Source: Desulfurococcaceae archaeon
GTDB lineage: Archaea > Thermoproteota > Thermoprotei_A > Sulfolobales > Desulfurococcaceae
Direction of reading: 5' to 3'
DNA: 64,000 bases
Assembly (NCBI GenBank): GCA_028275705.1
Contig: JAPWUD010000002.1
Location: 1 to 64,000 of the forward strand
In this document: positions 56,758-64,000 of the stretch, one piece after another
Layout: each line of letters starts with the position of its first letter
Position numbering within the stretch: the first letter of the stretch is position 1
Notes under the pieces: model-generated
Told to the model about the DNA's origin: nothing
The model's input: the letters and a program-made list of their open reading frames with translations, nothing else
The model's database searches: none
Made by a program: the position numbers and the translations under genes

Positions 56758-58038
56758 CTACTTCAAGTACCTCTCCATTATTAATGGCAATAGTAGCCAT
56801 CCATGCTCTACTAGCCCTAGTGCTCCCTTAATACACTCTCTCTCCGTGAATTTCGAGACATGATCACTGGTTATACCGGGAGCGTGGAAGGCTATAGGCA
56901 CGGGGTCATCGCTGTGAGACCTCTTACTCGGGGGTGTTGCATGGTCTGATGTAATGAGGATAGCGTATTTATCTAGGTACTCTAGGAGGGGCTGCACGTA
57001 GTACTCATCAATCTCCTCAATTCTCCTCCTCTTAGCCTCATAGTCTCCATCATGGCCTGGTTCATCAGGGCCCTTTAAGTGAACGTAGACAATATCATTA
57101 TCCGCAATGGCTTTCAGTGTTGCCTCAAGCCTTAACGCATAGTCCCTCCTCGGGTCTCCACTAGGTGGCTCAAGTGGAATAACGCTTGCTCCAAAAGCTC
57201 TCCCAATACCAATCTCAACCGGCATTTCAGCTAGGAAAGCGAATTTAGCACCGTACTTTTCACTCAGTGGGATAGCCCGTGGTGGTCTCCCACCAGCGTC
57301 TCTAAGTAGTAGAGAATTCGCTGGTAGTAAACCCCTCGCAACTCTCTCTCTATTCACTGGGTGATTCCTTAATAACTCAATAGTTTTCTTGAAGAATGCA
57401 TTTGCCAATTCAGCGGTTACCCTGGCCTCTTCAGAGTCCTCCAGCGGCTTTATCCACTGGACAAACCTGCTTGGATTAGAGACAGCTACACTAACCAACC
57501 CTCTCCTCTCATATGCAGGGTCATTATTACTAACCATTGGTGAAAGCCTCTTACTCCTACTCCCAATAATGACTACTGCTCTATGTCCAATCGTGGCAAC
57601 AACTCTAGCATATCCATCATAAACCCCGAGTTCTAGTCCATCAAGACTATTAGCCAACACACGTGCCTCGCTCGAGGACAAGTTCCTCCCAACTCTCCTA
57701 TCAATTATTTCAAGTGATATAGGATCCACTGTAGCGAAGTTAGCTCTAAAGGCTACTTCATACCCCTCCCTGATCTCTAATCCAGCACCTAAAGCCTCTA
57801 TCGGACCCCTACCCGTGTAGACCTCGTGGGGGTCGTAGCCAATAATAGATATAACTGCCTCATCGCTCTCAGGGGCAATACCCCTACCAATAGTGTACAT
57901 TACACCACAAACCCCTCTCTTTGCAACTTCATCTAATCCAGGTTTATGTGCTAGCTCGAGTGTTGTAGTGGGGTCACTTAAGCTATCAGCTGCTCCATCA
58001 ATCACTAGGTATATTAGTTTATACTTCAATCTAATCAC
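56758..58038 (-). CDS. apgM: cofactor-independent phosphoglycerate mutase, archaeal type
   Basis: The 426-residue alkaline-phosphatase-superfamily enzyme interconverts 3- and 2-phosphoglycerate. The N-terminal metal site is LVIDGAADSLSD, the phospho-acceptor region includes TIGRGIAPESDEAVISIIGYDP near residue 50, and the C-terminal metal sites are HLKGPDEPGHDGDYEAKRRR and ILITSDHATP. The usual DGMGD is DGAAD here. Its placement inside the CoA block is probably incidental to function, though it is co-directional with its neighbours. Confidence 0.9.
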   Translation of the reverse strand: MIRLKYKLIYLVIDGAADSLSDPTTTLELAHKPGLDEVAKRGVCGVMYTIGRGIAPESDEAVISIIGYDPHEVYTGRGPIEALGAGLEIREGYEVAFRANFATVDPISLEIIDRRVGRNLSSSEARVLANSLDGLELGVYDGYARVVATIGHRAVVIIGSRSKRLSPMVSNNDPAYERRGLVSVAVSNPSRFVQWIKPLEDSEEARVTAELANAFFKKTIELLRNHPVNRERVARGLLPANSLLLRDAGGRPPRAIPLSEKYGAKFAFLAEMPVEIGIGRAFGASVIPLEPPSGDPRRDYALRLEATLKAIADNDIVYVHLKGPDEPGHDGDYEAKRRRIEEIDEYYVQPLLEYLDKYAILITSDHATPPSKRSHSDDPVPIAFHAPGITSDHVSKFTERECIKGALGLVEHGWLLLPLIMERYLK

Positions 58039-58195
58039 CCGGTTTATAATTGAATACTGGAAGAATTAAATACGTAAAATAATTGATTAAAATCAGAGTT
58101 TGACTACTCCTCTATATTACAAGTACTGATGACCTTCAAAGCAGGGTTCAATGGATGTGCTAATATAGCTATGATTCAATGATCGGGGTAAGAGG

Positions 58196-59032
58196 CTAGG
58201 TGCTGCTAGAGCTATGTTTTCTCTCATATGAGTAGAAGTAGTGTTCTCTAGATGGAAACAACCCTTTCTTAACCTCCTCTACGTATTTCCCCACGCATGA
58301 TTTAATTATTGATGATAAATCAGCATACTTCTTTGCGAATGGAGGGGGTGTCGGGGTTAATCCTAGTATATCGTGTATTACTAGTACTTGCCCATCACAG
58401 TATGGACCGCTGCCAATACATATAGTTGGTACTGAGACCTCCTTGGTAACCTCCTCAGCTACGTCGGCTGCAGTATACTCTATAACAATTGAGAATGCAC
58501 CGGCTTTCTCCAATTCTCTTGCATCCTCTATGATCCTCTCACGCTCTACATCGCTTAAACCCCTCTTTCTATACCCACCAATAAGTAGGGCTCTCTGTGG
58601 GTTTAAACCAATGTGTCCCATTACAGGAATACCTGCTCTCACGATAGCTTTCACAACGTCGGCGTATTCAGAGCCACCCTCGATTTTCACGGCTTCAGCT
58701 CCAGACTTGATCATTAGTCCAGCGTTCCACACGGCATCCTCTATACTTGTCTCATAGCTGAGGAAAGGCATATCCCCCACTACTAGTGCTCTTGGCTTAG
58801 CCCTCGCCACACTTGAAACATGTAGAAGCATCATATCCATTGATACAGGGTGTGTTGATTCAAAACCATGAACAACCATTCCAGCACTATCACCAACTAG
58901 GATTATGTCTACACCTGCTCCATCCACGAGTCTAGCTGTTATGTAGTCGTATGCAGTGATCATCGCTATTTTCTCCGATCCCTTCATTTTAACTATATCT
59001 CGCACAGTCTTCTTACTCATATTCAAAAACAA
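58196..59032 (-). CDS. panB: ketopantoate hydroxymethyltransferase
   Basis: The 278-residue enzyme transfers a one-carbon unit to ketoisovalerate. ITAYDYITARLVDGAGVDIILVGDSAGMVVHGFESTHPVSMDMML covers the Mg-binding Asp residues, and AVKIEGGSEYADVV and GHIGLNPQ follow. All landmark residues are present. It is near panE and pantoate kinase, so three consecutive steps are clustered. The start could be the ATG four codons inside. Confidence 0.94.
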   Translation of the reverse strand: MFLNMSKKTVRDIVKMKGSEKIAMITAYDYITARLVDGAGVDIILVGDSAGMVVHGFESTHPVSMDMMLLHVSSVARAKPRALVVGDMPFLSYETSIEDAVWNAGLMIKSGAEAVKIEGGSEYADVVKAIVRAGIPVMGHIGLNPQRALLIGGYRKRGLSDVERERIIEDARELEKAGAFSIVIEYTAADVAEEVTKEVSVPTICIGSGPYCDGQVLVIHDILGLTPTPPPFAKKYADLSSIIKSCVGKYVEEVKKGLFPSREHYFYSYERKHSSSST

Positions 59033-59072
59033 ACACCATTTAAGAATATGCGGATTCTTAAATAAAGAATAA

Positions 59073-60017
59073 CTAAGATAATGCTAGTAGAGCCTTCTCC
59101 CTTCTAGTCTTCTCAATTAACTTAACTAGGAGAGTAATTACAGTATTTACAACTGCCCTCTCTCCAAGTGTCCTAACTACATATCCATTGATATAGTCGA
59201 CTTCAGTTATAGATCCCCGTATAAGGTCTTGAAGCATACTTGACGAGTTTTCAGCTACAGCCTCTACATTTCTATTGATATACTCAAGAAGCCTCTCCTC
59301 GCTGAATTCATAGCCATGAACTCTTGCAGCTTCAACAACCTCTCTAACAATCATTTTCGCAATCCACCGTGCCTCAGGCTCTAAGACTATTTTGTTCCTA
59401 GCCATAGTGATCGCTGTAATAGAGTTCACAACAGCGTTTAATGCTAGCTTTAGCCATCGATAGAAGTCAATGTTATTTGTTAGCCTAAAATCTAAACCTC
59501 CAGTTCTAAAAAGCGTTGCTAGCTCAAATAACTCTGGACATGGTGTTTTACGAGAGCCAGCAATGACTACTCCTCCCCCATGGTATAGAATCCTACTCCG
59601 CGAAACTCTCTCAGCGCCATAATAGACTACACCGGCAGCGACTTTACCATGGATAATGAACTCCTCTGCTTTCTCCAGGCTTCCAAATCCATTTTGAAGC
59701 ATTAGGAGGACTCCGCCTGGATCAAGTATTTTTCTCGCCAATAACAAACTCTCATCCACGTGGTATGCCTTTACAGCGTTAAATACAAAGTGGCATTTAT
59801 CAATAGGGTTGGAGGCGCTCCTAGGGGTTATAGGTACTAGTACTTCTTGACCCCGGGGTTTATCTATAACGAGTAAGCCATGATTCTCCTCGATTTCCCT
59901 AATACTCTCCAAGCTTGAATAATACACTGGAATAAACCTAACGCCACTTCTATATAGATAATAAGCGATTACTCCTCCAACCGCTCCCCCTCCAATAACA
60001 CACACTTCGTTAACCAA
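59073..60017 (-). CDS. panE: ketopantoate reductase
   Basis: The 314-residue NAD(P)H-dependent enzyme reduces ketopantoate to pantoate. The Rossmann motif EVCVIGGGAVGGVIAYYLYRSG is at the N-terminus. FNAVKAYHVDESL (K of the active site) is near residue 80, VLLMLQNGFGSLEKA near 102, and the C-terminal helical domain has LKLALNAVVNSITAITMARN near 190. The archaeal enzyme is a likely control point for CoA feedback. It follows the ThiN regulator gene with 1 bp between. Confidence 0.92.
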   Translation of the reverse strand: MVNEVCVIGGGAVGGVIAYYLYRSGVRFIPVYYSSLESIREIEENHGLLVIDKPRGQEVLVPITPRSASNPIDKCHFVFNAVKAYHVDESLLLARKILDPGGVLLMLQNGFGSLEKAEEFIIHGKVAAGVVYYGAERVSRSRILYHGGGVVIAGSRKTPCPELFELATLFRTGGLDFRLTNNIDFYRWLKLALNAVVNSITAITMARNKIVLEPEARWIAKMIVREVVEAARVHGYEFSEERLLEYINRNVEAVAENSSSMLQDLIRGSITEVDYINGYVVRTLGERAVVNTVITLLVKLIEKTRREKALLALS

Positions 60018-60018
60018 G

Positions 60019-60903
60019 CTAATTCACCCGTATCTCGCTGAGGATCTCTAGTAGGCGGCTTGGTGAACTTGCAAATATATATGTGACAGGCTCTAAGCCC
60101 ATGCCCCCTTGATCGCATATTGCATCAGGCCTATTTACAGCTGTTATCTCGATACTCCTCCAGAATTCATCCATGCTCCTATGTGGACCCGTCTCCAATA
60201 CACTCAAACCCATTCTTCTCAGTTGATTGGGTATGTCATTAAAGTTCTTTATGTTCACTGCGTATTTAGCATTTGGATTATACCTCGCAACTATGCATAA
60301 TACACGTGCTAAATGCCTACTCCCACCATACATTGGTACTCCATATATTGCTAAACCCGTGGATGTTCTCATTATTCTACCCGTTAAGCCTATTACATCT
60401 CCAATTCCACGGGGATGTCTCGGTGCATAGACAAAATTACACCCAACTTCCGGTATGAGTTTTTCAAATCCAGGTATTGCAATGATCTTGTGGAGTAAAC
60501 CCCTATAATACTCTATTTCAGGGTCTCTTAGCTCGCCTTCAATACACATATATGAAAGTTCCTTCTTCAAAGAGCAGACAGCTCTAAGCGACAGTATATT
60601 TATAACCATGTGGGATGTTATAGTGAACTTATCGTATTGATCGCTAACTACCAGCTCTGAAAGCATTTCAATATAGTGGTCAATGAGGCTCCTCGATAAA
60701 CCAACACGGTCAAGCTCTCTATAGTAATAGACAACATCTCTCTTCAAAAGCCTACTAATCATGGGCTGAGTTATCTCTAAGTAGCGTGCAATTCTACGCT
60801 GACTAACACCCATACTACTCAATTTGTGGGCTAGAATACCCCTTAGATTCGGGAGGATTACCGTGGTTGCTACTTCGTGTACTAGCATCTCTAAATACAC
60901 CAT
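60019..60903 (-). CDS. HTH-ThiN transcriptional regulator (ThiR-like)
   Basis: The 294-residue protein has an N-terminal helix-turn-helix (SSMGVSQRRIARYLEITQPMISRLLKR, about residues 29-55) and a C-terminal ThiN domain (LIPEVGCNFVYAPRHPRGIGDVIGLTGRI, RHLARVLCIVARYNPNAKYAVNI, PDAICDQGGMGLEPVTYI). In archaea HTH-ThiN proteins act as thiamine-phosphate-sensing repressors, while ThiN alone or fused to ThiD is an enzyme. Its position directly before panE suggests local autoregulation or wider control; its target is unknown. An internal ATG at 60888 may be the true start. Confidence 0.82.
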   Translation of the reverse strand: MVYLEMLVHEVATTVILPNLRGILAHKLSSMGVSQRRIARYLEITQPMISRLLKRDVVYYYRELDRVGLSRSLIDHYIEMLSELVVSDQYDKFTITSHMVINILSLRAVCSLKKELSYMCIEGELRDPEIEYYRGLLHKIIAIPGFEKLIPEVGCNFVYAPRHPRGIGDVIGLTGRIMRTSTGLAIYGVPMYGGSRHLARVLCIVARYNPNAKYAVNIKNFNDIPNQLRRMGLSVLETGPHRSMDEFWRSIEITAVNRPDAICDQGGMGLEPVTYIFASSPSRLLEILSEIRVN

Positions 60904-61516
60904 TACTAATAGTTAGTAATTTATCGCGCTGCTTATCAAGCTTACTAGACACTAAGTCTGCGAGATTAATGATTTCCCTTAAAACACCTAGCTCCCCAGT
61001 AAACACCTCTTCATACTTCTCCATTTCATTCATTAAATCAATAACTCTATCTAGAGTCGTGAATACAAAGTTCTTAAAATTCTCTTTATCGAAGTGAGAG
61101 AAGTGTTCTTTCACAGCGAGTCTTCTCAGTGATTCAAGAATACTCCTTGGCTCAAGGCTTCTATACTTTATTAGTAAAGCCTTAACTCTCGGATCCCTTG
61201 TCTCAACTCCGAGAAACTCCCCGAGAACGCTTCTAACGGCTTCAATATCTGTAAACCTCCACCATGTTTGGTTTGATGAAGTATATGACTTCTCAATAAC
61301 CCCTAGTTCTTTCTCTAACACTCTGAGTATGTTAATGGGGTTGTAGTTGAAGCCCATTGAAGCAAGCTTTAAGACCAAGTGTTTATAGCTGAAGTCACCG
61401 AGTCTATGGTCTATTAAGGGGTCTTGAGCTAACTCATACATAGCTCTGAGTAAGACTACTGCCTTCTCACCATACTTCTCAGTGAAGAACTTCAGAGCAT
61501 CAATTGTATTAAGCAT
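60815..61516 (-). CDS. conserved helical protein of unknown function
   Basis: The 233-residue protein is mostly helical and charged. Residues 1-115 (MLNTIDALKFFTEKYGEKAVVLLRAMYELAQDPLIDHRLGDFSYKHL ...) look like a winged-helix or similar fold with KHLVLKLASMGFNYNPINILRVLEKELGVI. Residues 120-210 form a probable coiled coil. The last 25 residues are Ser/Asn-rich and overlap the regulator gene by 89 bp, an unusually long overlap that may mean the regulator starts later. I do not recognise the family. It is first in the run of minus-strand genes from here to panB. Confidence 0.6.
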   Translation of the reverse strand: MLNTIDALKFFTEKYGEKAVVLLRAMYELAQDPLIDHRLGDFSYKHLVLKLASMGFNYNPINILRVLEKELGVIEKSYTSSNQTWWRFTDIEAVRSVLGEFLGVETRDPRVKALLIKYRSLEPRSILESLRRLAVKEHFSHFDKENFKNFVFTTLDRVIDLMNEMEKYEEVFTGELGVLREIINLADLVSSKLDKQRDKLLTISNGVFRDASTRSSNHGNPPESKGYSSPQIE

Positions 61517-61599
61517 AGACTAAACTACCCTTGTGTAAATTAGAGTGGTATTACTATTAAATACCCATACACTCTAATTCTCCACGAGGGGTATTACAA

Positions 61600-62322
61600 G
61601 TGTCCATTATTGTGGATGTTGAGAATGTCTGGAAGGTATATGGAAAGATAGAGGCTTTAAAAGGGGTTTCTCTAAGAGTGCGAGAGGGAGAGATCTACGG
61701 ACTCGTCGGCCCTAATGGAGCCGGTAAAACCACTTTATTGAGAATTATAGCGGGGTTGGTTAAGCCAACAAGCGGATCTGTCCGGGTGGGTGGAGTAGAC
61801 CCCTATAGAGACTTCCTTGAGGCGAGGAGTTTTATTAGTTATCTCCCAGAGGAGGCAGGGACCTATGATTTCCTAACTGGTTATGAACACTTACTACTAT
61901 ACGCTAAGCTCTACGGGCTGGGGAAGAGTAGTATTGAGTATGGCGCTGAGTTATCTGGACTAGGCGAGAGATTATGGGATTTTACGAGAAACTACAGTAA
62001 GGGCATGAAGAGGAGACTTCTACTAGCGCTTGTCTTAATGACTAAGCCTCGTCTAGCACTACTAGATGAACCAACAGCTGGCTTAGATGTACACGCGAGT
62101 TTGTCAATTAGGAGAGCTATTAGGAGACATGTTGAGGGAACAAAATCAACGGTCATGGTTAGTAGCCACAACATGCTGGAGATCGAGTATTTGTGTGATA
62201 GAGTTGGATTAATATCCGGGGGTAAAATACTGGCAGAGGGTAGTGTAGAGGAGCTACTATCTAGGTACAATGCCCGCAATCTCGAAGAGGTATTTGAAGT
62301 AGCCACAGGTGGATTAGAGTGA
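61600..62322 (+). CDS. ABC exporter ATPase
   Basis: The 240-residue ATPase has Walker A GLVGPNGAGKTTLLRI near residue 37, signature YSKGMKRRLLLALVL near 130 and Walker B LALLDEPTAGLDVHA near 152, followed by the switch His in VSSHNMLEIEYLCDRVG. SKGMK instead of SGGQ is frequent in CcmA/NatA-type exporters. It overlaps the permease gene by 4 bp. Divergent from the helical protein gene upstream. Confidence 0.92.
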   Translation: MSIIVDVENVWKVYGKIEALKGVSLRVREGEIYGLVGPNGAGKTTLLRIIAGLVKPTSGSVRVGGVDPYRDFLEARSFISYLPEEAGTYDFLTGYEHLLLYAKLYGLGKSSIEYGAELSGLGERLWDFTRNYSKGMKRRLLLALVLMTKPRLALLDEPTAGLDVHASLSIRRAIRRHVEGTKSTVMVSSHNMLEIEYLCDRVGLISGGKILAEGSVEELLSRYNARNLEEVFEVATGGLE

Positions 62323-63563
62323 GGTCTAAAGATATTATTAAAACACTTCTCTGGAAGGAGACAAGGGAAATAAGTAGAGATAGGAAATTCCTTGCTACAA
62401 TTATTACAACACCCATACTATCGCTTACAGCTATAGCTTTTCTCACAGCCACTCTACTATACTACCAGCCAACAGTCATCGCTATTGTCTCACAAGATAA
62501 TGGAGAGGGTGCTAATTGGTTTGTAAATAACGTCTTGAACTACCTCGTGGGCAGGGGATACGTGGTGAGCACTACGACAAGCCTCGAGAGTGTATTGAGA
62601 AACATGACCATAGACTTAATCGTAGTTATACCCGAGGGGTTTTCAGATAATTTGACTAGAATAGATAGAGTGTGCTATATTGAAGTAATCAAGCGCACGA
62701 GTGTATCGGAGGATAGAGTTAGTAGAGCAGAGGAAGATGTAAAAAATGTGGTTTCATCTCTTTCCCAGGCGGTTTCATCATCCAAGATCAAGGAGCTTGG
62801 ATCCAAGGCTGGTATTCCAGATATAAATGTTGAGGCTGTGCGGAACCCTATACAGGTAAAAGTACCCATCTATATATCTCCAACTGGGGAACCAGCTAAG
62901 CAAGAGGATGTATTAAGACCATTCATAGCTAGATTATTAATTCTAACATACTCATTCATAGTAACCCCAGCTGCTACATATATAGTGGACGGCATTGTTG
63001 GGGAAAGAGAGAGGAAAACCATGGAGATGCTACTAGCTTCTCCAGCTGGTTTAAAAGAACTGATTGTCTCCAAGATAATGGCTTCATCACTCATAGGATT
63101 AATATCATCTCTTTCAGACCTCGCGGGCCTACTACTATACTATGGGCTACTAGTCGTTGCTCTTGGAGCATGGTTTCTAGCAGTCTTCGACCCAGTCCTC
63201 CTATTGCTTCACTCATTTACTGCTTTTCTATCAATACTCGTAACTGTATCTATATCTCTACCATTCATTACGAGGACTAAGGGGATTAGATCAGCTAGTA
63301 ATCTCGCTAGTTTATTCTCAATCCTGGGTTTAGCTTTCTACGTAGCTGGCTGGGTAATAGACTTCTATAAATTACCAAGTGAGATTCTCAATCCACTATT
63401 AATAGTCCCGTATACACACTCTATTCTCGCCATACAGAGCTATGTATATAGAGACCTATACACATCGATTAGGAGTATAATGATACTACTCGCACTATCC
63501 ACTGTATTACTCTACATATCCCTAAAAACACTAGATAGGGAGAAAGTTCTGTTAGCTAAGTGA
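62319..63563 (+). CDS. ABC-2 type exporter permease (NatB-like)
   Basis: The 414-residue permease has one N-terminal membrane helix (ATIITTPILSLTAIAFLTATLL), a large extracytoplasmic domain (about residues 45-200), then five more helices. The cytoplasmic motif VDGIVGERERKTMEMLLASPAG near 232 is diagnostic of ABC-2/NatB permeases. It forms a two-gene exporter with the ATPase. Substrate unknown; lipids, drugs or ions are possible. Confidence 0.9.
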   Translation: MRSKDIIKTLLWKETREISRDRKFLATIITTPILSLTAIAFLTATLLYYQPTVIAIVSQDNGEGANWFVNNVLNYLVGRGYVVSTTTSLESVLRNMTIDLIVVIPEGFSDNLTRIDRVCYIEVIKRTSVSEDRVSRAEEDVKNVVSSLSQAVSSSKIKELGSKAGIPDINVEAVRNPIQVKVPIYISPTGEPAKQEDVLRPFIARLLILTYSFIVTPAATYIVDGIVGERERKTMEMLLASPAGLKELIVSKIMASSLIGLISSLSDLAGLLLYYGLLVVALGAWFLAVFDPVLLLLHSFTAFLSILVTVSISLPFITRTKGIRSASNLASLFSILGLAFYVAGWVIDFYKLPSEILNPLLIVPYTHSILAIQSYVYRDLYTSIRSIMILLALSTVLLYISLKTLDREKVLLAK

Positions 63564-63606
63564 ACTTGACTCATCATTGGTGTCTCTTTTGGTCATTGAG
63601 GAGATC

Positions 63607-64000
63607 ATGGAAAAAATAGAGCAAGACTACCTCCCTAGGGCTAGATGGTGGCCGTGGAAAAGCGAGTTGAGAAGAGTGGATATTCAAACATATGAATGTA
63701 CTAATAAACTACACTATTTACTATTAAGGCATGAAAACCAATTATTCCAACTACCATTAATTCAACTAGATGAAATCCCCTTGGAATTAAAACCACGTGG
63801 CTTCTGTGTAAATGGAAAATGCTTCGTTGAAGCAGAGTACACTCCATGGTATCCAGGGGAATTCCTCAAGTTATCAATGGCGGATTATAGGCAGGTCTCA
63901 ACTCCAATAAGCAATTTCACGGTTCAATCAGCGAGACCCCTTACAATGGAGTCTACAAATGCTATTGCTATGTATGAAACAAGCTGTGAGGCACTGGTAT
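63607..64000 (+). CDS. maltokinase-like protein, N-terminal part
   Basis: The frame is open from here to the window edge, too late to be listed in the track. The ATG at 63607 follows GAGGAG; an upstream TTG at 63589 is possible. The visible 131 residues (MEKIEQDYLPRARWWPWKSEL ... VEAEYTPWYPGEFLKLSM) match the N-terminal cap of maltokinases and trehalose-synthase-linked kinases, where L-P-x-x-R-W-F is the hallmark. The kinase domain itself is outside the window, so the assignment is provisional. It lies 43 bp after the exporter stop. Confidence 0.5.
   Translation, partial: MEKIEQDYLPRARWWPWKSELRRVDIQTYECTNKLHYLLLRHENQLFQLPLIQLDEIPLELKPRGFCVNGKCFVEAEYTPWYPGEFLKLSMADYRQVSTPISNFTVQSARPLTMESTNAIAMYETSCEALV

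Overview
The window reads as a stretch of chromosome from a hyperthermophilic crenarchaeon, most likely of the Desulfurococcales. Supporting signs are AT-rich TATA promoters a few tens of bases upstream of start codons, frequent GTG/TTG starts with GGTG-type ribosome binding sites, archaeal versions of CoA biosynthesis (pantoate kinase plus phosphopantothenate synthetase), an AglH-type GlcNAc-1-P transferase, Trm5, an XPF nuclease without helicase, a ThiN-domain regulator, and a short CRISPR repeat ending in the ATTGAAAG crRNA handle. The assignment to order is inference; no rRNA or tRNA gene was found.

Layout. 1-6000: end of an MFS permease, two overlapping MutS-like ATPase genes, a HEPN/MNT toxin-antitoxin pair and a decayed archaeal ATPase. 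6000-13500: AlaX editing protein, a tryptophanase-like lyase, an ACT-domain protein, argH-argG, and proC divergent from them. 13500-18100: an AbiE-type toxin-antitoxin pair, a methyltransferase, and two broken genes (nucleoside phosphorylase split by a GC-rich insertion, and trmO). 18100-24700: a complete five-gene oligopeptide ABC transporter operon whose binding protein has a Thr-Thr-Pro repeat linker. 24700-28200: a low-density accessory stretch with a decayed gene, a PD-(D/E)XK-like protein, a very long RNA-like hairpin and an IS605-like end. 28200-34200: a tightly packed purine nucleotide operon, guaA-purA-FAD protein-purB-phosphoribosyltransferase. 34300-42800: a hydrolase, a dead nucleoside-binding protein gene, a fucose isomerase-like protein, HypA with a MinD-like HypB, HMG-CoA reductase, an MFS permease, AglH and XPF. 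42800-45000: a surface transglutaminase-like protein and a 9-repeat CRISPR array without cas genes. 45000-52500: Trm5, endonuclease III, AsnRS, RimI, CoaBC, a primase-like protein and a methyltransferase. 52500-55000: a small protein with a retropepsin-like partner, then a damaged second HEPN/MNT pair fused to a stray CRISPR leader-repeat, and an HPr-kinase-like protein. 55000-61500: the CoA pathway block (phosphopantothenate synthetase, pantoate kinase, ApgM, PanB, PanE) with a ThiN regulator. 61600-64000: an ABC-2 exporter and the start of a maltokinase-like gene.

The main surprises are three. First, a 99-bp copy of the CRISPR leader (TATA box to first repeat), with one repeat and without indels, lies about 8.6 kb from the array in inverted orientation. 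It forms the 3' end of an MNT nucleotidyltransferase gene. Second, a hairpin of about 190 nt near 26.7 kb is capped by GAAA and rich in G-U pairs, so it looks like an undescribed structured RNA. Third, accessory genes show a pattern of decay by single-base shifts and stops, while long runs of core genes are intact.
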